Shown: piece after piece, positions 13,506-26,041 of the stretch
Layout of the letters: every line of letters begins with the position of its first letter
Position numbering within the stretch: the stretch's first letter is position 1
Source of the DNA: Hansfordia pulvinata
Lineage: Eukaryota; Ascomycota; Sordariomycetes; Xylariales
Length of the DNA: 64,000 bases
Direction: 5' to 3'
NCBI GenBank assembly: GCA_006538405.1
Contig: BJKQ01000013.1
Coordinates: forward strand, 1,302,001 to 1,366,000
Program-made: the position numbers and the translations under genes
The notes under the pieces: model-generated
Database searches by the model: none
Seen by the model: only the letters and a program-made list of their open reading frames with translations
What the model was told of the DNA's origin: nothing

Positions 13506-14967
13506 TGTGAAGAAGACAAAAGTAGAAGAAGGGAAGAATAGGGATGCAGGCCCTTTTGACTCCGGTGTGGAAGATGACCCGGAAGTGTAACAGCCACTGG
13601 GTTTCTGTCCTTCTATGTGTCAATCAGTATGCGAGGTTCTTCGAAGGTTCTTTGAGTGGGTGTGTTTTGCTTTGCAGGGTCGTGAACAAACGAATAATTG
13701 AGGACAGGCGGGATCATGAACAACGATTATAAGAATATCCGTCGTGGTCCAGGCTGGGGTTTGGCGAGAAGAGATGAGAGAAGCAGGGCGCTAACGTACC
13801 GTCGCTGAGGACTTGGTCGGCAGAGGCGCAGGCGAATGTGCCCAGGAGCCAATATGATGCTGCAAAGCCGCTAAACAGTTGGTGGGATCCTAGGCCCAGT
13901 CCGAGAGCCAAGACGTCCGGTCGGTCAGGTTCACTGGCGCTGGCGTGCTCGAGTTGGTCGACCTGCTAGCCCAAGTGGAGGTGCGGCTTTGTGGAACCAG
14001 AGTCGAGCTGGCTAGAATGCTGTGGACGGGCGCCGCTGTGTGTCCGTTCCGGTGCGCCGCGTTGAAGAATATGGATGGCTGCCTGATAGGCCGCGCAGCT
14101 GCTGCGGTCCGGCTCCGCTCAAGCTCGTTTAGTTAAAGCCGAGTATCCTGGCTGTTGCTTGGTGCGAGTATACTCGTACGCACTCGCGGACAAAGCCACC
14201 CACGTTATGCTGAGCCTGGCTTGGCGAGGGGATGAGTTTGGCACGGCTGCTGTGCAACTGGGATTTTCCCGCCTCGAGGCCGGTCGTCAATGACACAGGA
14301 CAAGACGCACGATCCTTGTTGGGTGAGGTCGTACGCGCACTCGATCCCTGCGGCTGACAACACGATGCGAGCTGATGCTGACACTCGTAGCTGGCTCGCT
14401 CTGGCGTGACCCGGCGAGGCAGCACAAGCAGGCGAAGCAGCCAAGGCCGTTCCGGTCGATGGCTATGGCAAACCGTGGAGTGGGCTGGCCCGGGAGGCGG
14501 CAGGGATGATGCGACAGAGTACGCGCGGGGGGGATGGATGGCTTGCCGTGAAATGTCGGCAAGAACTCGATCAGCAGTCGTGAAGTGCTGCTTTTCGTCT
14601 TCGGCAGGAGAGTTGGCCTTGAGCTTCGGTTCCTATCCACGCGGAGTACTGGAGATGGGGGCCGGAGGCTTATTTAAGGTTCGTGTTCAAGGTAACGAAG
14701 CTGCAAATCGGGAGTCCGCCCGTTAGAGAGGTGGTCAGCGGAGAGGGCTTGAGAGCTTCTTCGTGGGTCAGGCCCAAAACAATGATCCCGAGATAGTATA
14801 CCCACGATTAGCAAGCCGCCACACAGATGTCTAATCGACGTAGGACGGCAGGATAGACAAAGTGCTAGGATCCATGGCCTGCCCAGAAGCCGGGATCAAG
14901 TCCGTCAAGCCCACCAGGGACCCGCCAAGAAGGCCAAGACGAAAAGGTCGACATTGGAGCAGCAACG

Positions 14968-15037
14968 GAGGCGGCGGCGGCGACGGCGGCGGCGGCGGCA
15001 GCAGCAGTACCACCACCACCACCACCACCACAACCAG
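14968..15037. repeat. GGC then ACC trinucleotide microsatellite
   Basis: A tract of GGC-type triplets passes into CAG and then into a clean ACC tract. It lies in non-coding DNA, so expansion would not change a known protein. Confidence 0.85.
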
Positions 15038-15127
15038 GTGGTCCAGCTAGAGCGAGTGCCGGGGCAGGGGGCGAGACTTCGTTGGGGTGGAAGAGCTATT
15101 GGATGTTGAAGAGACAGGCGAATAGGA

Positions 15128-15165
15128 GGTACGAGTACCTGAGGTGCCGTACGGGTACTCGTACC
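15128..15165. repeat. Hairpin formed by paired TACGAGTA motifs
   Basis: The arm GGTACGAGTACC (15128-15139) is followed after 14 bases by its exact reverse complement GGTACTCGTACC (15154-15165). This 12-bp perfect inverted repeat is built from the dispersed motif. A second, shorter example is GGTACGAGT at 15562-15570 with ACTCGTACC at 15579-15587. Confidence 0.85.
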
Positions 15166-18100
15166 ATGGAACACAAGACAGCCCGACCGCGGTTTGAGTA
15201 TCTACTCGTAGGAGTGGGCAGAGGAGCCTCACGACGAGCGGGAGAGGGAGATGGGCGGAAGACATGCCTGGTTCGTCCTGGCGCTGCCCTCTACTGCTCG
15301 GGGTTGCTAGCCGGGGGCCAGATTGGCCGCGGGTTCCACGTGCTGGCCGTCAGGGAGGTGGAGCGGCAGCCACATGTACATGTATCAATCAGGGCTCAGC
15401 TGGCTGCCGTTCGACGAGGCGTGCGAGGAAGCTACGACTATGGACCGGAAAGTGGGCAAGTGCGAGCACTCGTGCACCATCCAGAACCCTCCTTCCCATA
15501 GGTAGTATACATCAGTCGTGAGGAGGCAGGCTCTGGGCACCTGTAGGTACAAGTAGGGCCAGGTACGAGTCGATAGGTACTCGTACCGACTCCGTCCTGC
15601 TCCAGCACAGCCCCGACTCCCGTGCTGCATCCTAGTACTTGTTGGATCTCCAGACTCCGCAGCGCCCATGGGCGCCGGACTACGGATAGGCGGGGGTTTA
15701 GCGTCGCTGCCAGTGGCCAGAAACCTAAGAATGGATTTCGCCCCCTGTTTCTGGCACCATCTCCTTTAGGGCAGACGCAGAGTATGTCTACGTCGGTGCT
15801 GGGCTGGTGACGGTGCTAGTGCTGACGTTGGTGACGATGGTGACGATGGTCGTCGCACCCGTCCGTTTGAACTGTGGACGGACATCAATGTTTCAGCGGA
15901 CGCTTTGCTGGCAAGGACAATGGATGTCGTACGAGTACCTCTAACCTGATGACGGACAGGGAACGGACCGCCCTAATTGGACTCTAGGTATGGTATTGAA
16001 TTGGATGCAGGGAACGAGCCGAGACGGGAAGACGAGTAGTATCCATGCAGATGGATACAGACACCTAAAGAAGGCCCAGATCAGGTGCCCCCACTACATA
16101 TTGGATACACAAGCGGATTCGGATAGGTAGGTACTGAATGCTAAGTAGGTAGGTAGGCAGGCACGGCACGTAAGACTCGAGCCGGGCACGTCAATACTGA
16201 GTTTCATGTCATCCAAGGGCGATGCCACTGGGTTGTAGGAGTCATTCAAGATTCTCAATTGACAGCATAACTCACGGTATGAAGTGTACGATATCGTCGC
16301 CGCCACACAGAGCATGTCGAGAACGCAGAGTGCTGGCAAGGGACTTGGATGTCCACCGCATCCCCTCCGCCATCTCTAGATACATGATACACATGAGAAC
16401 CTACCTCTTGTAGGGCTGGTACTCACCCTGCGAGTTCCCAGCCCTGCCGCATGTCAGCCATAAATCCGTCCTACGGCCAAGGGGCACGAGCACGAGTATA
16501 TCTGTCCAGCCTTACCAAGGCGCCCCTCGCTCCGACCTGCCGGAATTTAGGGCCCAGCTAGCCTGCGTGCCGGGGTACGCGTACGTACTTGCCCAGAGCC
16601 CAACCTGTCAGCCTGGGCTGTCCGTGGCACTTCCATGCGAGCACCTCAACGCATCGCATCGAATCGAAGGATGGCGCAAGATGGATGGGCCGCCCGCGTG
16701 CACCTGACGAGTCGGGCAAGGTGCGAGAACCTCATGTAGTGCTCGTAGGCACCGTGGCACCTCCAGATCTGTGGGCTTCAACATGGATAGCGGCACAGCC
16801 CCCTCTATCCTTCCGGGCCTGCATGGAACGCTCCGGGATTCAGCAGGGCAAGGCATGCCGCCCGAGAGGCGTTTGCCTCCTGGTCCCGCTGCAAACCGAG
16901 CCTCAACTAAACCCCTCGTGGGCTCTGGGCCAAGGCCAGGGCTGAATTGCTCCGTGCCTACTTACCTAAGGTAATAATAAGTGTTGAGGACTGGACTGCT
17001 TCGGACTTGGCCAGATGTTTTCTCGCCTTATTCCGTACGGGTGCGATACGCCGTGCGACCGCCGTGCCATCCGCCGTTTATAGGCGGAACTTGCATGATT
17101 AGGTACCGTGAAGTACCTACCTGCTCGTCGGCACGCCTCCGTTATTACCTTACCTACATAGTCCTCTCCTTAGCTCCGCCGGCTGAAAAGCGAGCACATG
17201 CCCTTTGCGGTATAGATTGATCACCAGACGCTATTAGGTACGAGACGCACGCCGCGAACCCCCTTATTCATCCAACGTGGCAACGTCAGAGTATACTATC
17301 ACGACTATGTATCTTCGCAGGGCTTTACTTACAAGATGTAACACCCTACGTATGGACTAGATAGTCTGGGGGGGGCAAGCCGTGGGTGTGCTAAGTTTAG
17401 CCTTTCGAAGGAACACGAAGGGCGCCGTGCAATGGGTGATGTATCTACCTCAACGGCACGTGAGCCTTGTGCGAGATCCCGGGAGCGTGGGAGTCAGCTC
17501 AGCCCTACGCTGACCTTGAATACATGTACTGCTCTCATTTCCAGAGCACCCAGGCGAGTCACGCGCCCTGTGCATCATTTATCGCCATGCAGTGTTCATC
17601 GTTCAACTCGCCGGCGCCCCGTAGCGTGCTTGGCCGCTCGCTCGTTAAGTCTGAGGAAGCACTATCCTCCTCTGCCGGACTTTGTCTACTCCTTGCTTGC
17701 ATCTAAATTGAACTCGTCGGCTGTGCCGCGTGAAGTGGGCTAGATACCTACGAGTAAGCCAGAAAACATCGACCCCCCCCCCGTCTCAAACCCGGTCGAG
17801 TGGTCGGGAGAAGATCCTCCAGGCTGTTCTCGCCATGTACCTGTGTCTGGGCTTGATTCATTACCACGATGTGTTCCTCGCCCAGGAAGGATGGGGAAGA
17901 CCGGACCTGGCAGCGTCAGGACCCGGACGAGCCAGCCAGGGCGACAGACGCCCGCTGCAGAACCGTCGCCTTGATCAGACTCGGCCACCCAGCGCCAAGC
18001 TGCCCCATCCACGAGTGCCGACCGCGCCAGTTGACGGAAGCCAGGATGGCCTCTAGCCTCGAACAAGGATGGACTAGCTTGATAGAGCGGGGACCGGAGT

Positions 18101-21100
18101 ACTCGTACGGGAGCTCGTAGGGCGTGTCAGCCTTCCCAGCGATTGCCGGAGCCGCGCGAGAGGACAGGCGAGACGTGGCGATACACTACAAAAGCCCATC
18201 AGAGACGGGCAGTCTCTGAGAGGGGAGGGGGGGGGAAGGCGGCATGGCAGTCGGGACACACTAAGTTCAGCCCTGGCCCAGATGATCGGCGCTACGGAGA
18301 GCTGTGGCCTCCTCTAGCATGCATGTCGACCGCTTGGTCAGCCATCGCCGTCTAACTCGTCTGGGTTGTTTCTGTGGGGGTTTGCTGCATGGCGATGTGT
18401 AAGCCGAGCCAAATTTGGACGTCGAGTAATGTTTGCGCCTACCCACCACGCCCACCTCTCTGTCTACCTGTGGCTACTCGTATACTCACACTAATATATC
18501 CGCTATACCTCCCACGCCACTCGCACGGCCAAACCTGCCTGCGCCGGCAGGCTTCTCAGAATGTCTCCGAACGAAGAGATCCCTCCCTCGATCGGTCCAA
18601 CTCCCAACCCCGTCGGCGGACCGACGACTATCGGCCCCCTCCCCGGCGCGCGTGGACCTCCTGCACCTGGAGGCTGATGGCACATATTCACAATCAAAAT
18701 GTCGTAAAGGAGATGGCAAGAATAGATACAGACGAGTGAACAACCTATCGACTCATTGAGCGAGCGCCTCGCTCTTCTGTCTTGAGCATGTGTGCACGTT
18801 ATCCTGACTTCTGACTGGCCGGAGGGGTGCAAGTCTCGACTCTCGAGCAACGAGACCTTCGTCGCAGCGCTGCTCGGCAGCCCTCTTTTGTCTCGCGTCT
18901 TCCTCCTTCATCACTGCCTAACAGTGTCTGCCTGCGTGTGCATCTGAAACCCGACGGGTGCACTTCCATAATCGTCAATCCTCTACCCGCAGTCCTAGCC
19001 CATGTCTGTACTGGACCAGAGGCTTACTGGCCTTGATGGCGGCCGCCCAGCGTTCCGGCTTCCCTCTCGGGCGTGTCGGCCGACTTGTTTCTGTGAGTTG
19101 GGTACATACATACCTTAGGTACCTTAGGTAGTAGCCAGCCGAGCCCAGAAGCCCCTCCCCTTTGTGCGACAAGGCGTACCACCTGAGCAAAAAGTACCTC
19201 GCGTGTCAAGCCAATACTCCTTGCGTGCTTCTTCGCTTGTGGAGCTGGATTGTGATCCACATGCTTGCCTATGTGACCACCAGAGTCCTGGCCACGGTAT
19301 CGGTGAGCTGCAATTTGCTCCTGCTCATGTCGAGTCATTTCCGCAATATAGCCGGTGCTACAATGCAGGATGGGATAGGCCCGCTGCCTCCAGCCAACCC
19401 TGCATCGTGCTATTTGCAGAGCGCGTTCCAGCGCCCCATGGCCACCGGCATGGAAAGAAGTTTCTTCTTCCCTTTCATAGTGACAAAAAAAGAATGGAGA
19501 GTGGCAAAACATGTGGCGTTTCTGAAGGGAGGCAAAAAGACCTCCGCTGGGCAAAGTTCTTACTTTGTTGGAGCCAAGGCTGCCCACCGTGTGGCTGTGC
19601 ACTTATTGTTAACCCTATACTCCAGGCGCTGGCAGATTCAGCAACTGGCAGGACCTGTATGAATGTGGAAGAGGAGCGCGGCAAGCACAAGATCCAAACG
19701 ACCGTGCTATCGTGGCCCAGCAGCATCGGCCAGCGACCTGTGCTGCTGCCGCAGACCTAAGATGTCACACTCTTCACCACAAGCAACATGAGCTCACGAC
19801 TTGACGTATATTAGGGGGAGTAAGAAGCTCGGTTTCTGGGTAGCCACATAAAGCGCAGCTGCGTAGAATTAGCCAGGCTTTAGGTCCCGACGGGCTCACA
19901 GACCCCACGTGTTGCGCAGCCGTGCCATGCGGCAAATGGATGAGAACAGGTCCATTAGACTTGAAATCCTTTTCGAGCTCCGAGGGTGCCTGCATCCGGG
20001 GACCGGGCCTATCCTACACAATGTGGCATCTAGGCAACTCGAGGGCGACGGGCCCGTGTGGCCCCCGGGGCCCCGAAGAGCCCGTGAGCTCGGAGCCTCG
20101 AGTAATGCATGACAAGGCAGGAAGCTCTTAATCTCATCACCCGCGGCTTCCATTGATCGCCGCCAATACGCTCCGCCACGTCGATTGTCAGTGGAATCCT
20201 TGACCTCGCCAAGCTGCTTCATCTCCAAGTGGCAACGGTTAGCCACCAGCCCTCGTAAGGCTGGAGGGGCTCGCCCCTGCGTAGATTGGATTTTGATTTC
20301 CTTCCCTTGTCCATCCAGCGGCGATCCGGAGCGGGAGATCCTCCGGGTCTGCGCACATCACCATATGCAGTCTAGCCATGGTCGCAATATGATAGTGTAT
20401 CTGGCCGTCGCTTTGCGCGTGCCAGCTCCTCATGCCCTGTCGTTCAGCATGACTCGCAACAAGCACGTCTCTGGGCAGAACCCAGTCGCGTTCACGACTC
20501 AGACTGTGAAGGGACTTGCCAATGACGAGAGCCCGAAGAAGTGAGGCCTTTCTCCCATGATGCTCACGATTCTCGTCCCGAGGTACTCCATGTTCGAGCT
20601 GAGCCACCCGCTTGCAACTTCCACCCTTTGAAGGGGCAGGCGATGACTACCCGTGTGAAGATCAAACACGCTGAACAGCTCCCACTGGCTGCAATCGGAT
20701 TATGAGGCAAGTTCTCTGTACCTACTGTCCACCGATGATCCCACCCTTCTTCAGTGGTATTTGAAAGGTGAGTACTAAGCATAGGTCGCCCCGCGACAGC
20801 GACATCCGGATTCCAGGTGCCGCCTGTGCTCCATGCTCATGTCTAATCTTCTCTACTATCTAGTAAATGTCTTCAAGTTAGGATAACATTGTGTGTCCAC
20901 ATCTCCCAAACAACCTGTTCCAATCATGGTCCTCACAGTGGCACATTACGAGTACGCTCCATCTTCCTAGCAAGACTTGATCATAAGCTGATACTTCGAC
21001 GTTGGAAGCATCTCCGCGGCTACAGCCTCCTCACCGATCATGAGTGAACACGGTCAACGAGGGGAGTCTGCATAGTGCCACGTCGGTTGAGACGTCACCT

Positions 21101-22280
21101 CGCCTGAGGCCAGTGTCTTGAGAGCCATCTGGTGATGAGAACTCGCCACTATCACGCCCGATGCTCTCCATGGCTGCAACCAGACCGCAATACCACAGCC
21201 TTGTCTCCGAGCAAAGCATTCCTGCGGGCACCTTGCCAGGTGCATCTACTTGCCAATCGTGCATCCGTGCCGCAACTGGCGCAGCCTCGCAGCCTCACAT
21301 AGCGTCTGGGCCTCGTCCCGTGCCTCAGTCGTGCCCGCTTGGCAAGTAGGGATCTTGATACAAATTGCTTCTGTAAGGCTCATAATATCGAACTGGGGAC
21401 TTGAGGGATACATTGGTTTGTTGGGCGGCCAGCATTCACAAGACGGGCCAGCGCAGGGCCCGGCCTGAAAATTCAGACCCAGTCATCATTCAATGCATTG
21501 GCTCCCCGCGCAAACAGACGCACCGCCCCCCAGTCTGATAAGCGCTGGTGTTCAAGTTCTTGGCCGGCTCGTCGCTTTTGACTAGGCCCTTGATTATTTA
21601 ACAAGTCGCTGCTGTGCGTGATTGCAAGAGTGAGGTTTCGGCTACCAACCCGAATGACGCACCACAAACCGGCGGCCTAGGTTCGGGCCAGTGCCGACCA
21701 GGTCGCGCCCTCGAACAAAGTCGCCCTCTTCGAACGCCCTGACCATTCTTGATAGGACGATGAGCCTGGTCACTACACCTGAGGGGGAGGACATTGAAGG
21801 CAAAGACCACTGGGGCATGTGGTGAATGGGCAAAGAGCCAGAGCCTGCAGTCCAGTGTCACCACCCCACTACACTGAGAGAAAGGCAGGCAGGCACCCCC
21901 AGTCGCAACTTCCCTCTTCGACCCATCTCAAGCAGGCCCTCCTTCCAACTTGCCATCTCAGCACCCACCCGACTCAAGAGCCTCCTGGCCTTTTGCCCAC
22001 CCGAAGTAGGTAAGGTATCCAGTAAGGAGGCCATCCAACCTTCTACCCAAACCATCACCCTCCTCTGCAACCTCCTCATCACGAATCACGATACTCCTTG
22101 ACGACGACGGTGGCCGAGCCATAGCTCCTGCGGAGCAGACTTCGTCCCTCCGCTCGAATCGATCACCGCAAGAGCGGTCTGTGGCGAAAGGTAGCTTCAC
22201 CAAAACTCCATCCCGTCTCCTGTCCACCCGCATCTGCCTGCGCCTGCTGCCGCGCCACTGAGCTAGCGAGGGATCCAAAC

Positions 22281-23885
22281 ATGTTCTCTTCCGGGGCTTC
22301 CTCATCGGAAGTCGCAGTGAGCCTCGACACTTTACCTCTTCACTCGGCAGCTTCACCTGTCGGGGCCGACCGGGACACTTCCGGTAAACAACCAGAACGA
22401 CGCAGCTGCGTGGCCGCTTTCGGTACCACCTCAATCCCCGGGATGCAAGCTGTGTCTCGACCCCTCGGCCAACAAGGCCAAGTTCACTACACCACCGTCG
22501 GTTCCATCTACGACCCTGACGCCTCACAGCCCCTGCAGCCGCCTGCCCGCCGAGGACGATCACAAAAGCCGCCTCCCAGCACCCTTTGCGAGCCGTCGCC
22601 CATGAGATTCTCTCAGTACTCTCCTCTGTCGAGAGCAAGCACGCACGCCTCCCCCTATCCCTTCTCTGGTGTCCCGCACTCTCAGCTGCAGTACTCGCCT
22701 CTGCGACAAAACCACGATCGGGCCATCAGCCCTGCCAAAGAACAGCCTCGTGAAGCTCGGCTTGGGCAGGACCTCAATAACCTCACTCTCTCAAACCTCG
22801 GTACCTTCAGCGTAGGAGCTCGCAAAGAACAGACCTCAGCCATGCCCGAGCATTCTCTCCCTTCAGCTCTTCGTGCTGCGCTGGCGACTTCGCCCGAAAC
22901 TGGCGAGAGTTCCGTGAGAAGCAAGGCCGCCGATGCTTCCAATGACAGCGAAGAAGGCGATGCTGACATTGACGACAAACCGCCCTTCAGCGGAATGTCT
23001 GTCAAGAGTGTGACCAACTTGGCCTCCTTCCCCAACCCCAATCAAAGCGCTGCCCGGGATTATCTCTCGAGAGCACGCACCCCCGCGAGTCTCAGCCTAC
23101 ACCAAGACAGAGCCCTCGGCAGGCACTCGAATGGACCGGACCGCCAGATTCTAGCAACCGGATACGGTTCTGCGCAGTCTATTGAGGCTTCCAGTCAGCA
23201 AGGTCTCGAAAGATACGTTACTTCATCCCGTGCCTCACAAAACGATCGGATCAGCACTCCAGCTGCGAGGCCGCGTTATGAAGCCGTGAGCCTATCGGGT
23301 TCGACAAAAGGCTCCGGTGTCCCGGCGCCTCTTACAGCCGGCCCTCCCGGTCAACGCCTGCGAACGCCGTTGCTAAACCCCTGCCGACAATCCGATTCAG
23401 CTCCAAAGCTCTCTGCGAGGAAGCCCGAGACTCATGTGCCCGCTCATAGCGGAAACACACTCAACACGCTGGACGAGAGACAAGGAAAGATCATCGACAC
23501 CTGTACGCAATCAGAGATTGTTCAGTGGTTTCCCAATGGCGGCTTCCCAAGAGACTTCAATTATGACCCCACGGCCCCGGTGGTGCAGCTCAGCTCAAGT
23601 TCGGAGACTCGCGTGGAATGGGTCAACCAGCAATTTTACTCCGGCGTCAGTCGGAAAATCTTGGAATCTTCGAACCCACTCCTAGGCACTGGCAGACACC
23701 AAGACAGGCTGCGTCGGAGCGGCCACAGGGGCCGAGACATGTTCAAATGCGAGACGATGAGCTTGGAGGAAGCGAATTCGATCCCGACCCATAAGCACGC
23801 CAGGGATCTACTCGTCGTGGCTCTTTCCAACCTTGGTACGCACGTTGCGATGGACACGGCCTTGTGTGACGAGGAAGACACTTGA
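22281..23885 (+). CDS. Conserved-looking fungal low-complexity protein, function unknown
   Basis: This is one uninterrupted frame of 534 aa with an ATG and a stop. The protein is mostly disordered, rich in Ser, Pro, Arg and Gln. Two segments resemble motifs in uncharacterised Sordariomycete proteins: SVKSVTNLASFPNPNQSAA (about 235-253) and PLTAGPPGQR (about 353-362). The C-terminal third is better ordered, with QWFPNGGFPRDFNYDP and a Glu/His-rich end. No signal peptide or membrane segment is visible. The motif resemblance is from memory, not from a search. A CT-rich leader precedes the start. It could act as a scaffold or regulatory protein, but nothing in the sequence fixes that. Confidence 0.65.
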   Translation: MFSSGASSSEVAVSLDTLPLHSAASPVGADRDTSGKQPERRSCVAAFGTTSIPGMQAVSRPLGQQGQVHYTTVGSIYDPDASQPLQPPARRGRSQKPPPSTLCEPSPMRFSQYSPLSRASTHASPYPFSGVPHSQLQYSPLRQNHDRAISPAKEQPREARLGQDLNNLTLSNLGTFSVGARKEQTSAMPEHSLPSALRAALATSPETGESSVRSKAADASNDSEEGDADIDDKPPFSGMSVKSVTNLASFPNPNQSAARDYLSRARTPASLSLHQDRALGRHSNGPDRQILATGYGSAQSIEASSQQGLERYVTSSRASQNDRISTPAARPRYEAVSLSGSTKGSGVPAPLTAGPPGQRLRTPLLNPCRQSDSAPKLSARKPETHVPAHSGNTLNTLDERQGKIIDTCTQSEIVQWFPNGGFPRDFNYDPTAPVVQLSSSSETRVEWVNQQFYSGVSRKILESSNPLLGTGRHQDRLRRSGHRGRDMFKCETMSLEEANSIPTHKHARDLLVVALSNLGTHVAMDTALCDEEDT

Positions 23886-24281
23886 TCGTTGGGAGCAGTG
23901 ACTGGGCCAGAAGCTTGTACCCCTCGGGCTGACAGGGGAGCTTGCCGCGTTGGCAGAGACCTTGGAAAAGACTACCTTGTTCTGTGACTTGGAGACTTCC
24001 GGGTTGGCATTTGGTTCAACAGTCACATGTTGGCTTTGCTGGGCAGGCTCCATTGCTTTGGAATTATCTTGATATAGTGGCAGGAAGACGCTGCGTGACG
24101 AAGCCCTCTGCCAGAGCTTTAGTGTCGGGCATCCCAAATATGCTCGTGTTACGAACGTTCCGAAGCGATAGAGGACAGCTGCACCAATTAGTATGATTGC
24201 AAGGCAAAGGCTTAGCTGGCGCCGAATACTAATCAGATCGCCGGTCACAGCAGGCAGGCACACCGCATGGGGGTAGTTCAT
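23808..24281 (-). CDS. Possible small single-pass membrane protein (doubtful)
   Basis: A 157-aa frame starts at a true ATG and overlaps the 3' end of the plus-strand gene by 78 bases. It has one hydrophobic stretch near residues 28-46 (LSLCLAIILIGAAVLYRFG), preceded by two arginines and followed by a Ser/Lys-rich hydrophilic tail, as in a short membrane-anchored protein. There is no family recognition, no intron support and no second line of evidence, so a chance frame is about equally likely. Confidence 0.22.
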   Translation of the reverse strand: MNYPHAVCLPAVTGDLISIRRQLSLCLAIILIGAAVLYRFGTFVTRAYLGCPTLKLWQRASSRSVFLPLYQDNSKAMEPAQQSQHVTVEPNANPEVSKSQNKVVFSKVSANAASSPVSPRGTSFWPSHCSQRSSVFLVTQGRVHRNVRTKVGKSHDE

Positions 24282-26041
24282 ATTGATATAGTTCTAATGA
24301 AAAGCCGATTGCCGAAGCCAGAATAAGTATCTCGACTTGTAGGCCTGGAAGCTGTTTGACTGTCTGCTTTGCCAAAGGCTTGAACAATTCGAGGAAGTAA
24401 AGCGTTCAAATACTGTTTCAACTTTCTACGAGTAAGCGCTTGCGACCGCCAAGTCCAAGTTGCAGGGGGTGCGCCGCCTGTAGTCGCCTTGCACTACCAC
24501 CACCCCCACTCGTAAGAGTACGAGTATCATCAAGCGGCGGCTCACATTCTCATCAGACAGGGTCTGATTCTTTCAAGTGGGTAAGGTATGAACAAGATTA
24601 CTTGCACAGTCCCGTCATGGAGGCCTGAAAGCATAGCTCTTCTCATATAGCGCTCCTAGCATTAGCCTTCATGTTAACAGGCCTATTGAACGCCTGTGAA
24701 GTAAACAGTTCGATCGGTTGATATCGTAAGCAGTTTGCTCAGTGATCAGATACTGTTTCAAGGACAGCCTCCCTCCTAATAGGCACACACAATCTAGTAC
24801 GGGTGGCCGTGCTGGGTTTGTGGCTCTTTTGCGGGACCAGCGTGTGCGGCGCTTACAGGTGTAGCGAAAAGCGCGGACTCGTCACGACGGGGGTACTGGA
24901 AGAAGGCCACATGCAAGGCCCAGGTGTACTCGTTGGTTGAGTCTCTGTTTACCTTGGGCAGGTATCTTCCTCCACGTACTCATTAGAACGCAAAACTGGT
25001 TAGCACTGGGTGGCCCATGAGCAGATCACCTCGTCATGAGCAGATTCGGGGCAGAGAAGATACAACAGACAGGAAAGCCAGACGGCAAGGCACCTCTCAG
25101 CCGTTCGAAACACATTTTTCAATGTCCCCAATATTGAAAGATGCAGGTGTGTCTATCGTTCAGCTGACGCAGCTACGCGGGACGTTTTTCACGGGACGGG
25201 AAGCGGTCGCGGAGCGGGAAGTGGTCGCGGAACGGTGAGACGGTCTGATCAATTCCAGTCGGTTCTTCCATGCATGCAAGCACTCATCCGTACCCGTACA
25301 TCCCTTTCAGCCCTAACCTCAGACGAGCTTCGATGGGGATAGCGCGTGAATATGGAAGGCGCCACGGCGCTACCCATCACGCCCGTCTGAGTCCCACGTT
25401 CCCTTACAACGCAAGTACGAGTACGAGTAGGCAGGTAGAGGACCTCAGTACACACAGTAAAAGGTACCTAGGTACGTCCCTACATACCTGTCTGTGTCCA
25501 CAATGCTAGCTGGCGTGCGGCGATTCGCTGGGAAGCAGGGTCTGGGATAACCGGGTCTGTCTTATGACGTTAATCTCCTCGGCAGGTCAGGCAGGCACAC
25601 CCCAGCCATCCCGATACTGGGTGCCAGTCCCTTAAACCTGGAAATTTTTAAAATGCGCGCGTCTGGGATGCGGCACCTGGCTTTTAGTGCAGTTCCCGAT
25701 GGCTGCGACGCACCGCACCTGACCAACATCACGAGAAGCTCGTGTCAACTTCTCGCCCGTCTCCCTCGCCCTCCTGCCCATCTGCGCCCTCCCTTGGCCC
25801 TATTCCGTCCGCGTCTGCCTTTGTCCTCGTGCGCGTGCTGGTGCATTCGGCGGCCACGTCCTTTGTCAACGCAACGTCGCCGAGCTCGACTCCTGCGACT
25901 CGATACACCCACCTGCGACTCCTTGTTGATTCTCGAATTGCGCCAACACAACGCGTCCTCCATTCCGTACAGATCGCCAGCCGCACCCGCATATCGACAG
26001 ACAAGCCGGCGCAGGCTCAACCGCGCCCTTCATCGCCCACC
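23886..26041. other. Intergenic DNA, including the phosphotransferase promoter
   Basis: Apart from the doubtful minus-strand frame ending at 23808, no gene is supported. TACGAGTA-type motifs occur at 24519 and, as an overlapping pair, at 25416 and 25422. The final 300 bases before 26042 are C-rich leader DNA; the frame upstream of 26042 stays open, but the family match begins at 26042. Confidence 0.6.

Larger units (their letters stand above)
13506..22280. other. 8.8-kb gene desert
   Basis: No coding gene can be supported here. The part next to 13505 should contain the bZIP promoter and leader. The rest has scattered TACGAGTA motifs (14171, 15130, 15156, 15578, 15930, 18100, 18475), hairpins built from that motif, TAGGTACC/CCTTAGG-type short palindromes (for example around 19110) and a GGC/CAC trinucleotide tract near 14970-15037. 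Open frames at 19024-19760 exist in several frames at once, which suggests chance absence of stops. No transposase or reverse transcriptase remnant was recognised. The final few hundred bases are CT-rich and likely hold the leader of the gene at 22281. Confidence 0.6.

Noticed and set aside
19024..19760. Three long overlapping frames on both strands
   Set aside because: Openness in several frames at once points to chance lack of stops; no family features in any of them.
21958..22638. 226-codon minus-strand frame over the start of the 534-aa gene
   Set aside because: Arg/Trp/Cys-rich translation typical of the antisense of a Ser/Pro-rich coding region.
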